Source: Saccharicrinis sp963677245 | Lineage (GTDB): Bacteria; Bacteroidota; Bacteroidia; Bacteroidales; Marinilabiliaceae | Length of the DNA stretch: 64,000 nt | NCBI GenBank assembly: GCA_963677245.1 | Contig: OY781921.1 | Coordinates: forward strand, 682,001-746,000 | Direction: 5' to 3' | Shown here: one piece after another, positions 35,796 through 44,801 of the stretch | Position numbering within the stretch: the stretch's first letter is position 1 | Layout of the letters: every line of letters starts with the position of its first letter | The notes under the pieces: generated by a model | Told to the model about the DNA's origin: nothing | What the model saw: only the letters and a program-made list of their open reading frames with translations | Database searches by the model: none | Program-made: the position numbers and the translations under genes

Positions 35796-37487
35796 ATGAA
35801 CGATTATAGCATTAATCAATGTTTTACTTCCTTTGAAAAGGATATCAGTCATATTGAATTACCCCAGAAATTTACGTATCCATTTTATTACGAACCGCAC
35901 CCCTTGTGTGTTTTAGCAAGTGAACAATTACAAAACCATTTATTAACACAAAAAACATGGCATCATGATTTTGGAATAGATCATCACGTACAGGGAAGTA
36001 ATATTGGTAAAATGTTTGGTGTATTAATCGTTCAAAAAACAAACGGTGAAATTGGTTTTCTGTCCGCCTTTAGTGGTAAAATTGGTGAAACAAATCACCT
36101 TCCTGGATTTGTTCCTCCTATTTATGATTTATTAAACAAAGATGGTTTCTTTAAAAAAGAAGAAAACAACATTAGTGAGATCAACCATAAAATAAAAGAA
36201 CTGGAGAATGCGCCAGACTTCATTAGTTGCCAGCAAAACTTAATTCAACAAAAGCAGCTTTCTGAAAAAGAATTAAGTGAGTATCGACAATTTATGAAGA
36301 GTAGAAAAAATGAGCGAAAAGTTAAACGCAATAATGCTGAAGGTACTCTGTCTAATAGTGATTTTTTAGAACTCGTTGAATCTCTAAAACAAGAAAGCTT
36401 AAAACATCAATACGATTTCAAGCAATTGAAGAAAAAATGGGAAGGCCATCTTTTTATCCTAGAAAAAGAACTTGAGAATTTTCATCAAAAAATCAACTGT
36501 CTTAAAGAAGAAAGAAAAAGGAGATCAGCAGCATTGCAACAAAAATTGTTTGATCAATATCAATTCCTTAATGTAAATGGTGAATCATTAGGTGTTGATA
36601 AAGTTTTTGCCCAAACGGCACAAAAAGTTCCTCCAGCTGGAGCCGGAGATTGTGCTGCACCCAAATTATTACAATTTGCCTTTCAGCATCAATTAAAACC
36701 CATTGCTATGGCTGAATTTTGGTGGGGACAATCGCCTTCTTCTGAAATTCGTAAGCATAAATATTTTTACCCTTCGTGCCGAGGAAAATGTGAACCCATT
36801 TTAGGTCATATGCTAAAAGGAATTCCTTTAGATGACAATCCTATTAAAACACCGTTTATCCATAATGAAGAGCTTAAGATAATCTATGAGGATGATGTGA
36901 TTGTTGTTGTAGATAAGCCTGCTGAATTTCTTTCAGTACCAGGGAAAGAATGTGAAGATTCTGTTTTATTAAGAATACAACAAATGTATCCGGAAGCAAC
37001 GGGTCCGCTTTTAGTACATCGTCTGGATATGTCAACTTCAGGGTTAATTTTAGTAGCAAAAAATAAAGATGTACATAAAGAACTGCAGAAGCAATTTTTA
37101 GAAAGAACTGTTCAAAAACGATATGTAGCCTTACTTAATGGAAATATCTATTCTGACGAAGGTTTTATTGAATTGCCACTTCGGGTGGATTTAGATGACA
37201 GACCTCGTCAATTAGTTTGTTATGAGCATGGAAAACATGCTAAAACAAAATACAAAGTAATAGAACGAAAAAACGAAACTACCAAGGTATACTTTTTTCC
37301 TATTACCGGCAGAACTCATCAATTAAGGGTTCATGCAGCCCATCCTCAAGGTTTAAATGCTCCAATTGTTGGTGATGATTTATACGGTCAGAAATCTACT
37401 AGACTGCATCTCCATGCGGAATATTTAGAATTTACACATCCTGTAACAGGAAAAAGGCTTAAAGTGAAAAGTAAAGCTCCTTTTTAG
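35796..37487 (+). CDS. RluA-family pseudouridine synthase with long N-terminal domain
   Basis: 563 residues from the ATG at 35796. The C-terminal 215 residues are a complete RluA catalytic domain with VHRLDMSTSGL (catalytic Asp), YVALLNG, and GRTHQLRVHAAHPQ. The first about 345 residues are unlike RluA: an opening globular part, a long charged helical coiled coil (about 130-270, LIQQKQLSEKELSEYR) and a segment PPAGAGDCAAPKLLQFAF. This two-part architecture recurs in Bacteroidota. No S4 domain is visible. RNA target not inferable. Confidence 0.87.
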   Translation: MNDYSINQCFTSFEKDISHIELPQKFTYPFYYEPHPLCVLASEQLQNHLLTQKTWHHDFGIDHHVQGSNIGKMFGVLIVQKTNGEIGFLSAFSGKIGETNHLPGFVPPIYDLLNKDGFFKKEENNISEINHKIKELENAPDFISCQQNLIQQKQLSEKELSEYRQFMKSRKNERKVKRNNAEGTLSNSDFLELVESLKQESLKHQYDFKQLKKKWEGHLFILEKELENFHQKINCLKEERKRRSAALQQKLFDQYQFLNVNGESLGVDKVFAQTAQKVPPAGAGDCAAPKLLQFAFQHQLKPIAMAEFWWGQSPSSEIRKHKYFYPSCRGKCEPILGHMLKGIPLDDNPIKTPFIHNEELKIIYEDDVIVVVDKPAEFLSVPGKECEDSVLLRIQQMYPEATGPLLVHRLDMSTSGLILVAKNKDVHKELQKQFLERTVQKRYVALLNGNIYSDEGFIELPLRVDLDDRPRQLVCYEHGKHAKTKYKVIERKNETTKVYFFPITGRTHQLRVHAAHPQGLNAPIVGDDLYGQKSTRLHLHAEYLEFTHPVTGKRLKVKSKAPF

Positions 37488-38215
37488 TTATACTCCTTTA
37501 TGGGTTGAATTAAAGCCTCTTTTGTCACTTCCATTAATTTGCGCGTTTCACCTTTGTACATTTTCGTATCTATACATGAATTAATCGTCAAACTAACTTT
37601 TCCTGGACGTACATTAAAAGTGCCTCCACCATAAATTTTATGCGTATCTTTTATAGTTACAGGCAAAATCGGCAAATCTAAATCTTCCGCAATTTTAAAG
37701 GCACCACTTTTAAACCTCTTCACGGTATTACTTCCACTTCTTGTTCCTTCCGGAAAGATGACTACAGATGTTCCATTCACTAACTTTCCTTTGGCTTCCT
37801 TAATACTCTCTAAAGCAGCCTTAGGAGAAGATCTGTCAATAAATATATGTCCAACTTTTGCACTCGCCGGACCTATTCCAAATGCATGACGTAACTCTTT
37901 TTTCATCACCCATCTAAAATCGATACCTAAAAAACCATATAATGCAAAAATATCGTAAGCACTCTGATGATTAGCAACAATGACATAGGACTGTCCCTTT
38001 TTTACATTTTCTCTCCCATATACTTTTACTCGCATTGGTGTAAACCAAGCCACTGTTTTAGCCCACATTACACCACTCATACTTCCTGCCCTGGGTGAAA
38101 TAAGCATTGCAAGCAAAGCTGCACCAATTGAAAAAACAATACTAGCAATTGCAAATACAGGAACAAAAATGATCCATTTATAAATTTGATACAGAAAGTT
38201 ACCTATTACTCTCAT
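37484..38215 (-). CDS. plsC: 1-acyl-sn-glycerol-3-phosphate acyltransferase
   Basis: Acylates lysophosphatidic acid to phosphatidic acid at the inner membrane. 243 residues with an N-terminal transmembrane segment (about 13-38). The catalytic block NHQSAYD (HX4D, about 82-88) and VVIFPEGTRSGSN (about 152-164) are intact. It overlaps the convergent RluA-type gene by 4 bp at the 3' ends and is read 24 bp after a YkgJ-like gene. Confidence 0.92.
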   Translation of the reverse strand: MRVIGNFLYQIYKWIIFVPVFAIASIVFSIGAALLAMLISPRAGSMSGVMWAKTVAWFTPMRVKVYGRENVKKGQSYVIVANHQSAYDIFALYGFLGIDFRWVMKKELRHAFGIGPASAKVGHIFIDRSSPKAALESIKEAKGKLVNGTSVVIFPEGTRSGSNTVKRFKSGAFKIAEDLDLPILPVTIKDTHKIYGGGTFNVRPGKVSLTINSCIDTKMYKGETRKLMEVTKEALIQPIKEYN

Positions 38216-38239
38216 TTTGCTATTCGTTAAAATATAATA

Positions 38240-38488
38240 TTAATGATTCCCCTCTAATGCATTTAAAATGTGCATTGCCTCTTCTCTCGATTCTCCACAA
38301 AAATCTTTCTCTGCCTTAAATCCTCCGCATACTTCTGGCCTTTCCTTTTTACCAAATAATTCACATTTATAATCTTCCGTTAAATGTGCGCACGGCACGC
38401 CTGCCGGCTTTCCATTTGGCATTTTAGGCATTGATGAGGAAATTGATGGTGCAATGCAACACGCTGCACATCCTACTCTACATTCCAT
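38240..38488 (-). CDS. YkgJ-family cysteine-cluster protein
   Basis: 82 residues from the ATG at 38488. Cys residues are arranged C-x3-C-x2-CC (MECRVGCAACC) then CAHL, KCELF, EVCGGF and FCGES, matching YkgJ-type zinc or iron-sulphur cluster proteins. The longer frame with 15 extra residues is not used. A -7 box at 38498-38505 sits just before the ATG. Likely co-transcribed with plsC. Function unknown. Confidence 0.8.
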   Translation of the reverse strand: MECRVGCAACCIAPSISSSMPKMPNGKPAGVPCAHLTEDYKCELFGKKERPEVCGGFKAEKDFCGESREEAMHILNALEGNH

Positions 38489-38497
38489 TTTTATTGG

Positions 38498-38505
38498 CAA
38501 AAATA
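38498..38505 (-). promoter_or_regulatory. -7 box of the YkgJ-plsC transcript
   Basis: TATTTTTG followed by CC on the minus strand, 9 bp before the ATG, giving a near-leaderless mRNA. Together with 38541-38548 it makes a divergent promoter pair. Confidence 0.5.
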
Positions 38506-38540
38506 TGTAAAACTTTGACTTATTTAAAAACACTTAAGCA

Positions 38541-38548
38541 TACTTTTG
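38541..38548 (+). promoter_or_regulatory. -7 box of sfsA
   Basis: TACTTTTG followed by CC. The TTG of a longer sfsA frame lies within it, so the ATG at 38576 is the start. Confidence 0.55.
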
Positions 38549-38575
38549 CCTTTTATTACGAAACATATATATTTT

Positions 38576-39271
38576 ATGCACTTTGATTCAAAACTTATAA
38601 AAGGTAAACTTATTAAACGTTATAAAAGATTTTTAACTGATGTAGAAATAGAAGATGGCAGCGTTGTAATAGCACATTGTACCAATTCAGGCAGTATGAA
38701 AACCTGCATAGAAGAAGGTGCTCCTGTATACCTTTCTCCGGCACAAGATCCCAAAAGAAAAACAAAATTCACCTGGGAAATGATTTATATAAATCATCAT
38801 TGGATTGGCATTAACACCAGCATCCCTAACGTATTGGTTTATGAAGCCATCTTAAACAAAGAAATTCCAGGTCTAGATCAATATGCTCGTGTTAAACGAG
38901 AAGTAAAATTCGAAGATAGTCGTTTTGATGTGTACGCCGAAAATGATAATGAGCAGTGTTTTATTGAAGTAAAAAATGTAACTATGAAAGAAGGTAAAAA
39001 AGCTGTATTTCCTGATGCAGTTACTACCAGAGGCCAGAAACATTTAAAAACACTTATTGAAGTTAAGAAACAAGGCTTAAGAGCTGTGATGTTTTATGTT
39101 ATTCAACGTCAGGATGTAGAATGTTTTGCACCAGCAAATAACATTGATCCCAATTATGCTAAATATTTAAAAGAAGCACATCAAGCCGAAGTTGAAATTT
39201 TCCCATATATTGCTGATGTTTCTCCTGAAGGAATACAGTTATTAAAAGCCATACCATTCAATTTGGATTAG
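38576..39271 (+). CDS. sfsA: SfsA-family DNA/RNA-associated protein
   Basis: 231 residues, SfsA (sugar fermentation stimulation protein; a nuclease-fold protein by family). Conserved blocks: RYKRFLTDVEIEDG, HCTNSGSMKTCIEEG, TWEMIYINHHWIGINTSIPN, then the catalytic-type core RFDVYAEN..CFIEVKNVTM, followed by FPDAVTTRGQKHLKTL. The frame starting at 38546 is rejected because a -7 box overlaps it. The reported effect on sugar metabolism in E. coli may not apply here. Confidence 0.93.
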   Translation: MHFDSKLIKGKLIKRYKRFLTDVEIEDGSVVIAHCTNSGSMKTCIEEGAPVYLSPAQDPKRKTKFTWEMIYINHHWIGINTSIPNVLVYEAILNKEIPGLDQYARVKREVKFEDSRFDVYAENDNEQCFIEVKNVTMKEGKKAVFPDAVTTRGQKHLKTLIEVKKQGLRAVMFYVIQRQDVECFAPANNIDPNYAKYLKEAHQAEVEIFPYIADVSPEGIQLLKAIPFNLD

Positions 39272-39347
39272 CAATAATTCTGCTTAAATAATCACATTCT
39301 GATTCTATAGGCTACCAATGAGATATTGTATAATTTTGTTTTTTTCT

Positions 39348-39355
39348 TATTTTTG
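39348..39355 (+). promoter_or_regulatory. -7 box before the T9SS cargo gene
   Basis: TATTTTTG followed by TAGC, with a second candidate TAATTTTG at 39331-39338. Leader of about 110 nt. Confidence 0.4.
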
Positions 39356-39471
39356 TAGCTTTCTGAACAAAGCCCTACACTATACTGTTAACGTCAAATT
39401 AGAAATCTTTTACAGTCCAAAACTTTTAAACTCCTATTTCTGAGCATATTGATTAAAGATAAAATGTGGGT

Positions 39472-40743
39472 ATGAGAAAGATTTTTGTTTTGTTTTGGAC
39501 AGTTTTAACTGCAATTTCCGTTCAAGGACAATCATGGGATATTATTACACTTGATGATAGTGGTAGAAAATTAAGAGCAATGTGTTCTTTTTCTGAAGAT
39601 GAAGCATTTGTTTGTGGATATGATTCTATCTTTTTCAAAACGCTAGACGGAGGTCTTAGTTGGGAACATCAATCTTTAAAAGAATTTTATCCGGAAGGTG
39701 ACCATGGTATAAATCTGTACGACGCAAGTTCTATTGGAAATACAGCTTTAATTGCGATTGGAAAAGAAGGCGATAACTCAGGTTTTTTATTAAAAACGGA
39801 TGACAAAGGTGATAGCTGGAATTACATTTTACCATCGGCCTTTGATAATGGCTTCGATGACCCTTCGAAAAACCCAATGTTTGAAGGAAGTTTAAAACAC
39901 CATTTTTATTGTGTAGAACTGATTAATGAAAATACAGCATTTTCTTTAATGCAATGGTATGTCGGTTCTGACAGATATAATGGAATTTTTAAAACTTCTG
40001 ATGGAGGAACAAACTGGTATTATTGTAACACTCCTACCATAGAAGGCAACTCAGATGGTGATATTGTTTTTGTTGGTAATACCGGTTATTTTGCAGGAGG
40101 AGCAAAAAGTTACATTTTTAAAACAACCGATGGAGGTGACACATGGCAGGATTATACCGATGATGAAAAGTATGCTTACATATGGAGCATTAAACTTTTA
40201 GGTGAACACGAAGTATTCATCTTAGGGCAGGATAACCTATTCTACTCTAACACCTCTGATTTATCTAACCAAACTATATTACCTCTAAATGAAAGTTTTA
40301 GTACAGATATATATGCAAATAGCAGTGATGCTTTTATAACTTTCAAAAAGCATGACAATATATATCTTACAAAGGATCAAGGTAGTAGTTGGGATATGAT
40401 TGGTGATGGTTCAACCACATATATCAGAAAATGCGATATGATTTATAACAATAAGTTATATGGACTAAGCGACAGCAAACTATATACTATTGATAGTTCT
40501 ATTTTTAATACAACCGATTTATATACACTTCAACAGGAAACATTCAAGGTATTTATAGAAGATGCTAATTTGCTTATAAAAACCGATGATCCTAAAAGCT
40601 CAATGTCATTATATTATATAAGCGGACAACTAGTTACCAAAAAACAATTCTCAGGTCAGGTTATGATTCCAACCAGTAATTTAACTCCTGGAATTTACAT
40701 TGTTGAGTGTAACAAACAGTACCAAAAAATATACATTAAATAA
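39472..40743 (+). CDS. secreted BNR/Ycf48-like repeat protein with type IX sorting tail
   Basis: 423 residues from the ATG at 39472. Signal peptide (IFVLFWTVLTAISVQGQ). Repeated motifs with Asp-box-like TxDGGxxW: KTLDGGLSWE, KTDDKGDSWN, KTSDGGTNWY, KTTDGGDTWQ and KDQGSSWD, suggesting a beta-propeller like Ycf48/BNR or photosystem-assembly-like repeats. The C-terminal about 75 residues (LLIKTDDPKSSMSLYYISG, then LTPGIYIVECNKQYQKIYIK) are a type IX secretion type A sorting domain. Role unknown; possibly surface-attached. It lies 104 bp upstream of the TonB receptor gene. Confidence 0.8.
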   Translation: MRKIFVLFWTVLTAISVQGQSWDIITLDDSGRKLRAMCSFSEDEAFVCGYDSIFFKTLDGGLSWEHQSLKEFYPEGDHGINLYDASSIGNTALIAIGKEGDNSGFLLKTDDKGDSWNYILPSAFDNGFDDPSKNPMFEGSLKHHFYCVELINENTAFSLMQWYVGSDRYNGIFKTSDGGTNWYYCNTPTIEGNSDGDIVFVGNTGYFAGGAKSYIFKTTDGGDTWQDYTDDEKYAYIWSIKLLGEHEVFILGQDNLFYSNTSDLSNQTILPLNESFSTDIYANSSDAFITFKKHDNIYLTKDQGSSWDMIGDGSTTYIRKCDMIYNNKLYGLSDSKLYTIDSSIFNTTDLYTLQQETFKVFIEDANLLIKTDDPKSSMSLYYISGQLVTKKQFSGQVMIPTSNLTPGIYIVECNKQYQKIYIK

Positions 40744-40847
40744 ATAGTCGGATTATCAAAAACTTAAATTTTATAGTCCTACCCTGCATTATCTTAAGAT
40801 AATTATCACAATATTTGTATATCTATAAGTGGTAATATTTAATCTTA

Positions 40848-43610
40848 ATGCGCTACAAACAAATTATTCGAAGTATAATATTGCTTGTACTTTTATCTGG
40901 CTGTTTTTATGCAAATGCACAAAATCTAGAATTATCGGGAAAAGTATTAGATGACAAATCAGATAATCCAATAAATGGTGCTTCAATACAATTAATTGAA
41001 AATGAAAGATGGACCATTACGGACAAAGAAGGGTACTTTAGTCTAAATTCAATTTCTGCCGGGCAATATACCTTGGTTGTACAATGTCTTGGTTACATTA
41101 CTCAAACAAAAGATATATTACTTCAAGAAAATACTAACATAGAAATTAAACTATCTGCCAACTCATACAAGATTGAAGAAATTACAGTTTTAGAAACCAA
41201 GAGCAAATCACTTTCAACAACGATTCATATTGGTAATAACTCAATTGAACATACTCAAGCCAGTTCATTAAACGACTTATTGCAACTTTTACCTGGATCT
41301 AATGTGCTTAACCCAGATTTTTCTGAACCCAAAATTGTCTCGATAAGAGAAATAGGAACAGATGACAACACTGCATCAGGAACATCTATTATAATAGATA
41401 ATATTGAATTGAGTAATGATGCTAATTTCCAAACCTTAAATACTAACCAATTAAGCACTTTCAATTACTCAGGTTTAGAGGATAGAACTTCAATTGATTA
41501 CCAATCAACCATTGGAAATGGAATTGATTTAAGGCATATTTCTACAGAAAGAATTGAATATTTAGATGTTATTTCCGGAATTCCTTCAGTTAAATATGGC
41601 AATCTAACATCCGGTGCTTTAGTTATAAAAACAAAAGCAGGCTATACGCCTTGGGAATCAAAAATAAAAACTGATCCAAGCCTAAAACTAGCCTCCATAA
41701 ATAAAGGTTTTAATACATCGAATGGTGGATCTTACAACTTCGGGGTAGATTATTTAAATTATTATAAAGATTTGAGAACAAAACTTCAGAATTATAAACG
41801 TATAACTGCGAACGTTTCTTATTCGAATGTTATATTCAAGAACTCACCTTTATCCTACAATATTAAACTAAAAGGATTTCACACATTAGTTAATAAAAAG
41901 CAAGACGAAGAAATATTATTAGAAAATGAAAAATATGAATCTACATATAAAGGATTTCAATATAGCCTATACGGTATCTGGCAAATAAACTCCAGATTAT
42001 TTACAAACATACAATACACTTTATCTGGAGAGATTTCAGATCAAAAAGATTATCAGAAATCATACAGAAATGCTCAAGTAGACAAAATATCGACCTCCAT
42101 GTTGGAAGGTGAGAGTGAAGGAATTTACTTGCCATCAAATAGCCTGACCAGCCACACCTTACATGGTAAACCTATATCTTTTTTCACTCAAGTTTATGCT
42201 GGTAAGACTCAGAAATTAACTGATAATTTCAAACTAAAATATACGGTTGGATTAGAATACAGAAAAAAACACAACAAAGGAAATGGTAGTCAATATGATA
42301 TAAGTAATCCTCCATACGTCACTAATAACAATCTGGCATTGCGTCCCAGATCATTTAAAGACAAAAAAGCTATACAATCCTACACTTTATTTGCAGAAGA
42401 AAACTTAATTATTCCTATTCGCGATAAAAACCTGGAGATTCAGGCAGGAGTCAGATTCAATAACTTTCAGCCTCAATCTTTGAGTAAAAGTGATTTGGGA
42501 TGGTATACGGAACCTCGTTTTAACATCAAATATGAAATAATAAATAACGATAAAAAATCAATCTCTAATCTGACACTTAGAGGAGGATACGGACTACTAT
42601 TTAAATCTCCATCTTTAGTTTATTTATATCCAGATAAAGCCTATTTTGATTTAGTAAGTTTAGATTATTATACAGATAATGAAGATACACAACTAGCCTA
42701 TTTTACCACGTATATTGTTAACTCCCAAAATAAAAAAATAAAACCATCACAAAGTAAAAAATATGAGATAGGTATTGATGTCAATATTGGTAAAATTAGT
42801 GCATACCTAACCGCTTTTAAGGAAGAATACACTAATGGATTTGGATTAACAAATGAGTTTTTATTTCTGGATTATAATAAATATGATGCCAGCCTGGTTC
42901 CTGAAAACACAAAACCAATTATTGAAAATTTACCTGTTAGCTTATCCAACTACACTGTTTCATATAAAAAACCGGTTAACAACAAGGCAAGCTCTAAAAC
43001 CGGTATTGAATACACCATTAACCTCCCTAAATTTAACGCCTTATACACAAAACTATCGATTAATGGAGCTTGGCTAAAAACAAAGCGAATAATAAATACT
43101 GTACCATACGCAGATTTACCGAATGATTATTTTGGTGATCATGATGAATATATAGGTATTTACCCATCAGGAAAAAGTAAAACCAGCGAGAGATTAAATA
43201 CAAACTTTAGATTTGTAACTCACTCCACAAAATTAAAACTTATTTTAACTACAAATATTAACCTAATTTGGTTCGAAAGCTTTAAAAATGAATTCTATCA
43301 AGCTTATCCTGATTACCTTCTTAATAAGGATAATGAAGTAATCGTTTTTTCAGAAGAAATGATAAACAGTCCTGAATTCAGGGAATTTTACAAACAGAAC
43401 ACACCATCATTTTATAGGAAAACTAAATTACCAATTCTTCCATTATGTAATTTTAAATTATCCAAAGAATTAGGTAATAGAGCTAAACTAAGTTTTTATG
43501 CTAATAACTTTATTAACCACCGACCTGTTTATCAAAATCAAGATACTGGATATTTTATTAGAAGAAATCCTGCCTTATATTTTGGTGCTGAGTTTAAAGT
43601 AAACCTATAA
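40848..43610 (+). CDS. TonB-dependent receptor with carboxypeptidase-regulatory domain
   Basis: 920-residue outer-membrane gated transporter. Signal peptide (IIRSIILLVLLSGCFYANAQ), CarboxypepD_reg-like domain about 28-110 (ISGKVLDD-type start), plug domain about 120-245 (SLNDLLQLLPGSNVLNPDFSEP, and EYLDVISGIPSVKYGNLTSGALVIKTKAG), then a 22-strand-type barrel, ending in GAEFKVNL. It has no SusD partner. The two following genes (DUF4876 and DUF6850) are the recurring companions of this receptor type. The ligand is unknown. Confidence 0.92.
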   Translation: MRYKQIIRSIILLVLLSGCFYANAQNLELSGKVLDDKSDNPINGASIQLIENERWTITDKEGYFSLNSISAGQYTLVVQCLGYITQTKDILLQENTNIEIKLSANSYKIEEITVLETKSKSLSTTIHIGNNSIEHTQASSLNDLLQLLPGSNVLNPDFSEPKIVSIREIGTDDNTASGTSIIIDNIELSNDANFQTLNTNQLSTFNYSGLEDRTSIDYQSTIGNGIDLRHISTERIEYLDVISGIPSVKYGNLTSGALVIKTKAGYTPWESKIKTDPSLKLASINKGFNTSNGGSYNFGVDYLNYYKDLRTKLQNYKRITANVSYSNVIFKNSPLSYNIKLKGFHTLVNKKQDEEILLENEKYESTYKGFQYSLYGIWQINSRLFTNIQYTLSGEISDQKDYQKSYRNAQVDKISTSMLEGESEGIYLPSNSLTSHTLHGKPISFFTQVYAGKTQKLTDNFKLKYTVGLEYRKKHNKGNGSQYDISNPPYVTNNNLALRPRSFKDKKAIQSYTLFAEENLIIPIRDKNLEIQAGVRFNNFQPQSLSKSDLGWYTEPRFNIKYEIINNDKKSISNLTLRGGYGLLFKSPSLVYLYPDKAYFDLVSLDYYTDNEDTQLAYFTTYIVNSQNKKIKPSQSKKYEIGIDVNIGKISAYLTAFKEEYTNGFGLTNEFLFLDYNKYDASLVPENTKPIIENLPVSLSNYTVSYKKPVNNKASSKTGIEYTINLPKFNALYTKLSINGAWLKTKRIINTVPYADLPNDYFGDHDEYIGIYPSGKSKTSERLNTNFRFVTHSTKLKLILTTNINLIWFESFKNEFYQAYPDYLLNKDNEVIVFSEEMINSPEFREFYKQNTPSFYRKTKLPILPLCNFKLSKELGNRAKLSFYANNFINHRPVYQNQDTGYFIRRNPALYFGAEFKVNL

Positions 43611-43619
43611 TTAGTAACG

Positions 43620-44801
43620 ATGAAAAACTTCTTTAATATAACAACCCGTTTATTTCTTATTCCTCTTCTATTCTTTACGGCCTGTAAAATGGATCCTGAT
43701 ATCAATCATTATAAATTAGAAGTACAATTAACCTCCTCTGAAGAACTCGTAGAAATTGATATGGAAGGTGCCCAAGTTACCCTTAAAAACGTTAATAAAA
43801 ACTATAGTTACACAGCTTCTGTAAATAAAAATGGAACAGCTGTATTTGAACCAATTGAATCCGGTTTGTATACATTAAGTTCTTCATTTACACAAACATT
43901 TAACAATGAAGAAATAAGCTTAAATGCATATGCTAGTATTATCATCTCTGAAAACACGAATAAAGAACTATTGCTGGTAGATGGTAAAATTGGTGATTTT
44001 GTAATTAAGGAATTTTATTACAGTGGTTGCCTCACAACTGCAGGGAATCCATACTATTCCGATCAGTTTGTTGAAATATATAACAACACTGCTGAAATAT
44101 TATATGCTGATGGAATATCCATTGTAGAACATCAATCTTATGGTAATGAAGAAAGCTACTGGAATTACTTAGCAAAGGATTCAATTGTCGTTAAAATGAT
44201 TTGGACTATTCCCGGAGATGGAGAAAGCTACCCTGTTTTACCAGGAGAGAGTATTGTTTTAGCAAGAGATGGACTAAATCACCAAAGTGATCCTAATGGG
44301 AACTCAAATAGTCCGGTTGATCTTGCTAATGCCGAATTTGAATTTTGGAGCAATAAAACAGCTACTGGAGATATTGATTTTGCTGCTACTAATATGATAG
44401 AAAATTTATGGGTTTTTAAAGGAACTGATATCTCCTTCTTCACAAGAGGAGGTAGTGCCATTGCACTTATTCGATTACCACAACCTATTGACGAATATAT
44501 AAATAACAACCTCATCACTGAAGGAACCGCTACATCAACATCAAAATATTATTGTAAGATTAATAACAATCTGGTTATTGATGCTGTAGAAACAATGCGT
44601 ATAAACTTTATCAATAAACGTTTTGACAATAGTCTGGATGCCGGCTATACTATGATTGAAGCTGGTTCTAAATCAGGCTTAGGCGTCAGGCGAAAAGTAT
44701 TAGCAATCGAAAACGGAAGAGTTATTTATCAGGATACCAATAACTCAAGTAATGATTTTGAACACGATGTAATTCCAACACCTAAGGTTTATGGCTTATA
44801 A
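43620..44801 (+). CDS. DUF4876 surface lipoprotein
   Basis: 393 residues. Lipobox-like FFTAC near residue 22. Residues about 30-115 form an immunoglobulin/CarboxypepD_reg-like module (GAQVTLKNVNKNYSYTASVNKNG, FEPIESGLYTL). The remainder is DUF4876 with lamin-tail-like repeats: DQFVEIYNNTAEILYADGISIVEHQ. It begins 9 bp after the receptor stop codon and overlaps the DUF6850 gene by 11 bp, so it is in one operon. Likely an outer-membrane companion to the TonB receptor; its function is undescribed. Confidence 0.85.
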   Translation: MKNFFNITTRLFLIPLLFFTACKMDPDINHYKLEVQLTSSEELVEIDMEGAQVTLKNVNKNYSYTASVNKNGTAVFEPIESGLYTLSSSFTQTFNNEEISLNAYASIIISENTNKELLLVDGKIGDFVIKEFYYSGCLTTAGNPYYSDQFVEIYNNTAEILYADGISIVEHQSYGNEESYWNYLAKDSIVVKMIWTIPGDGESYPVLPGESIVLARDGLNHQSDPNGNSNSPVDLANAEFEFWSNKTATGDIDFAATNMIENLWVFKGTDISFFTRGGSAIALIRLPQPIDEYINNNLITEGTATSTSKYYCKINNNLVIDAVETMRINFINKRFDNSLDAGYTMIEAGSKSGLGVRRKVLAIENGRVIYQDTNNSSNDFEHDVIPTPKVYGL

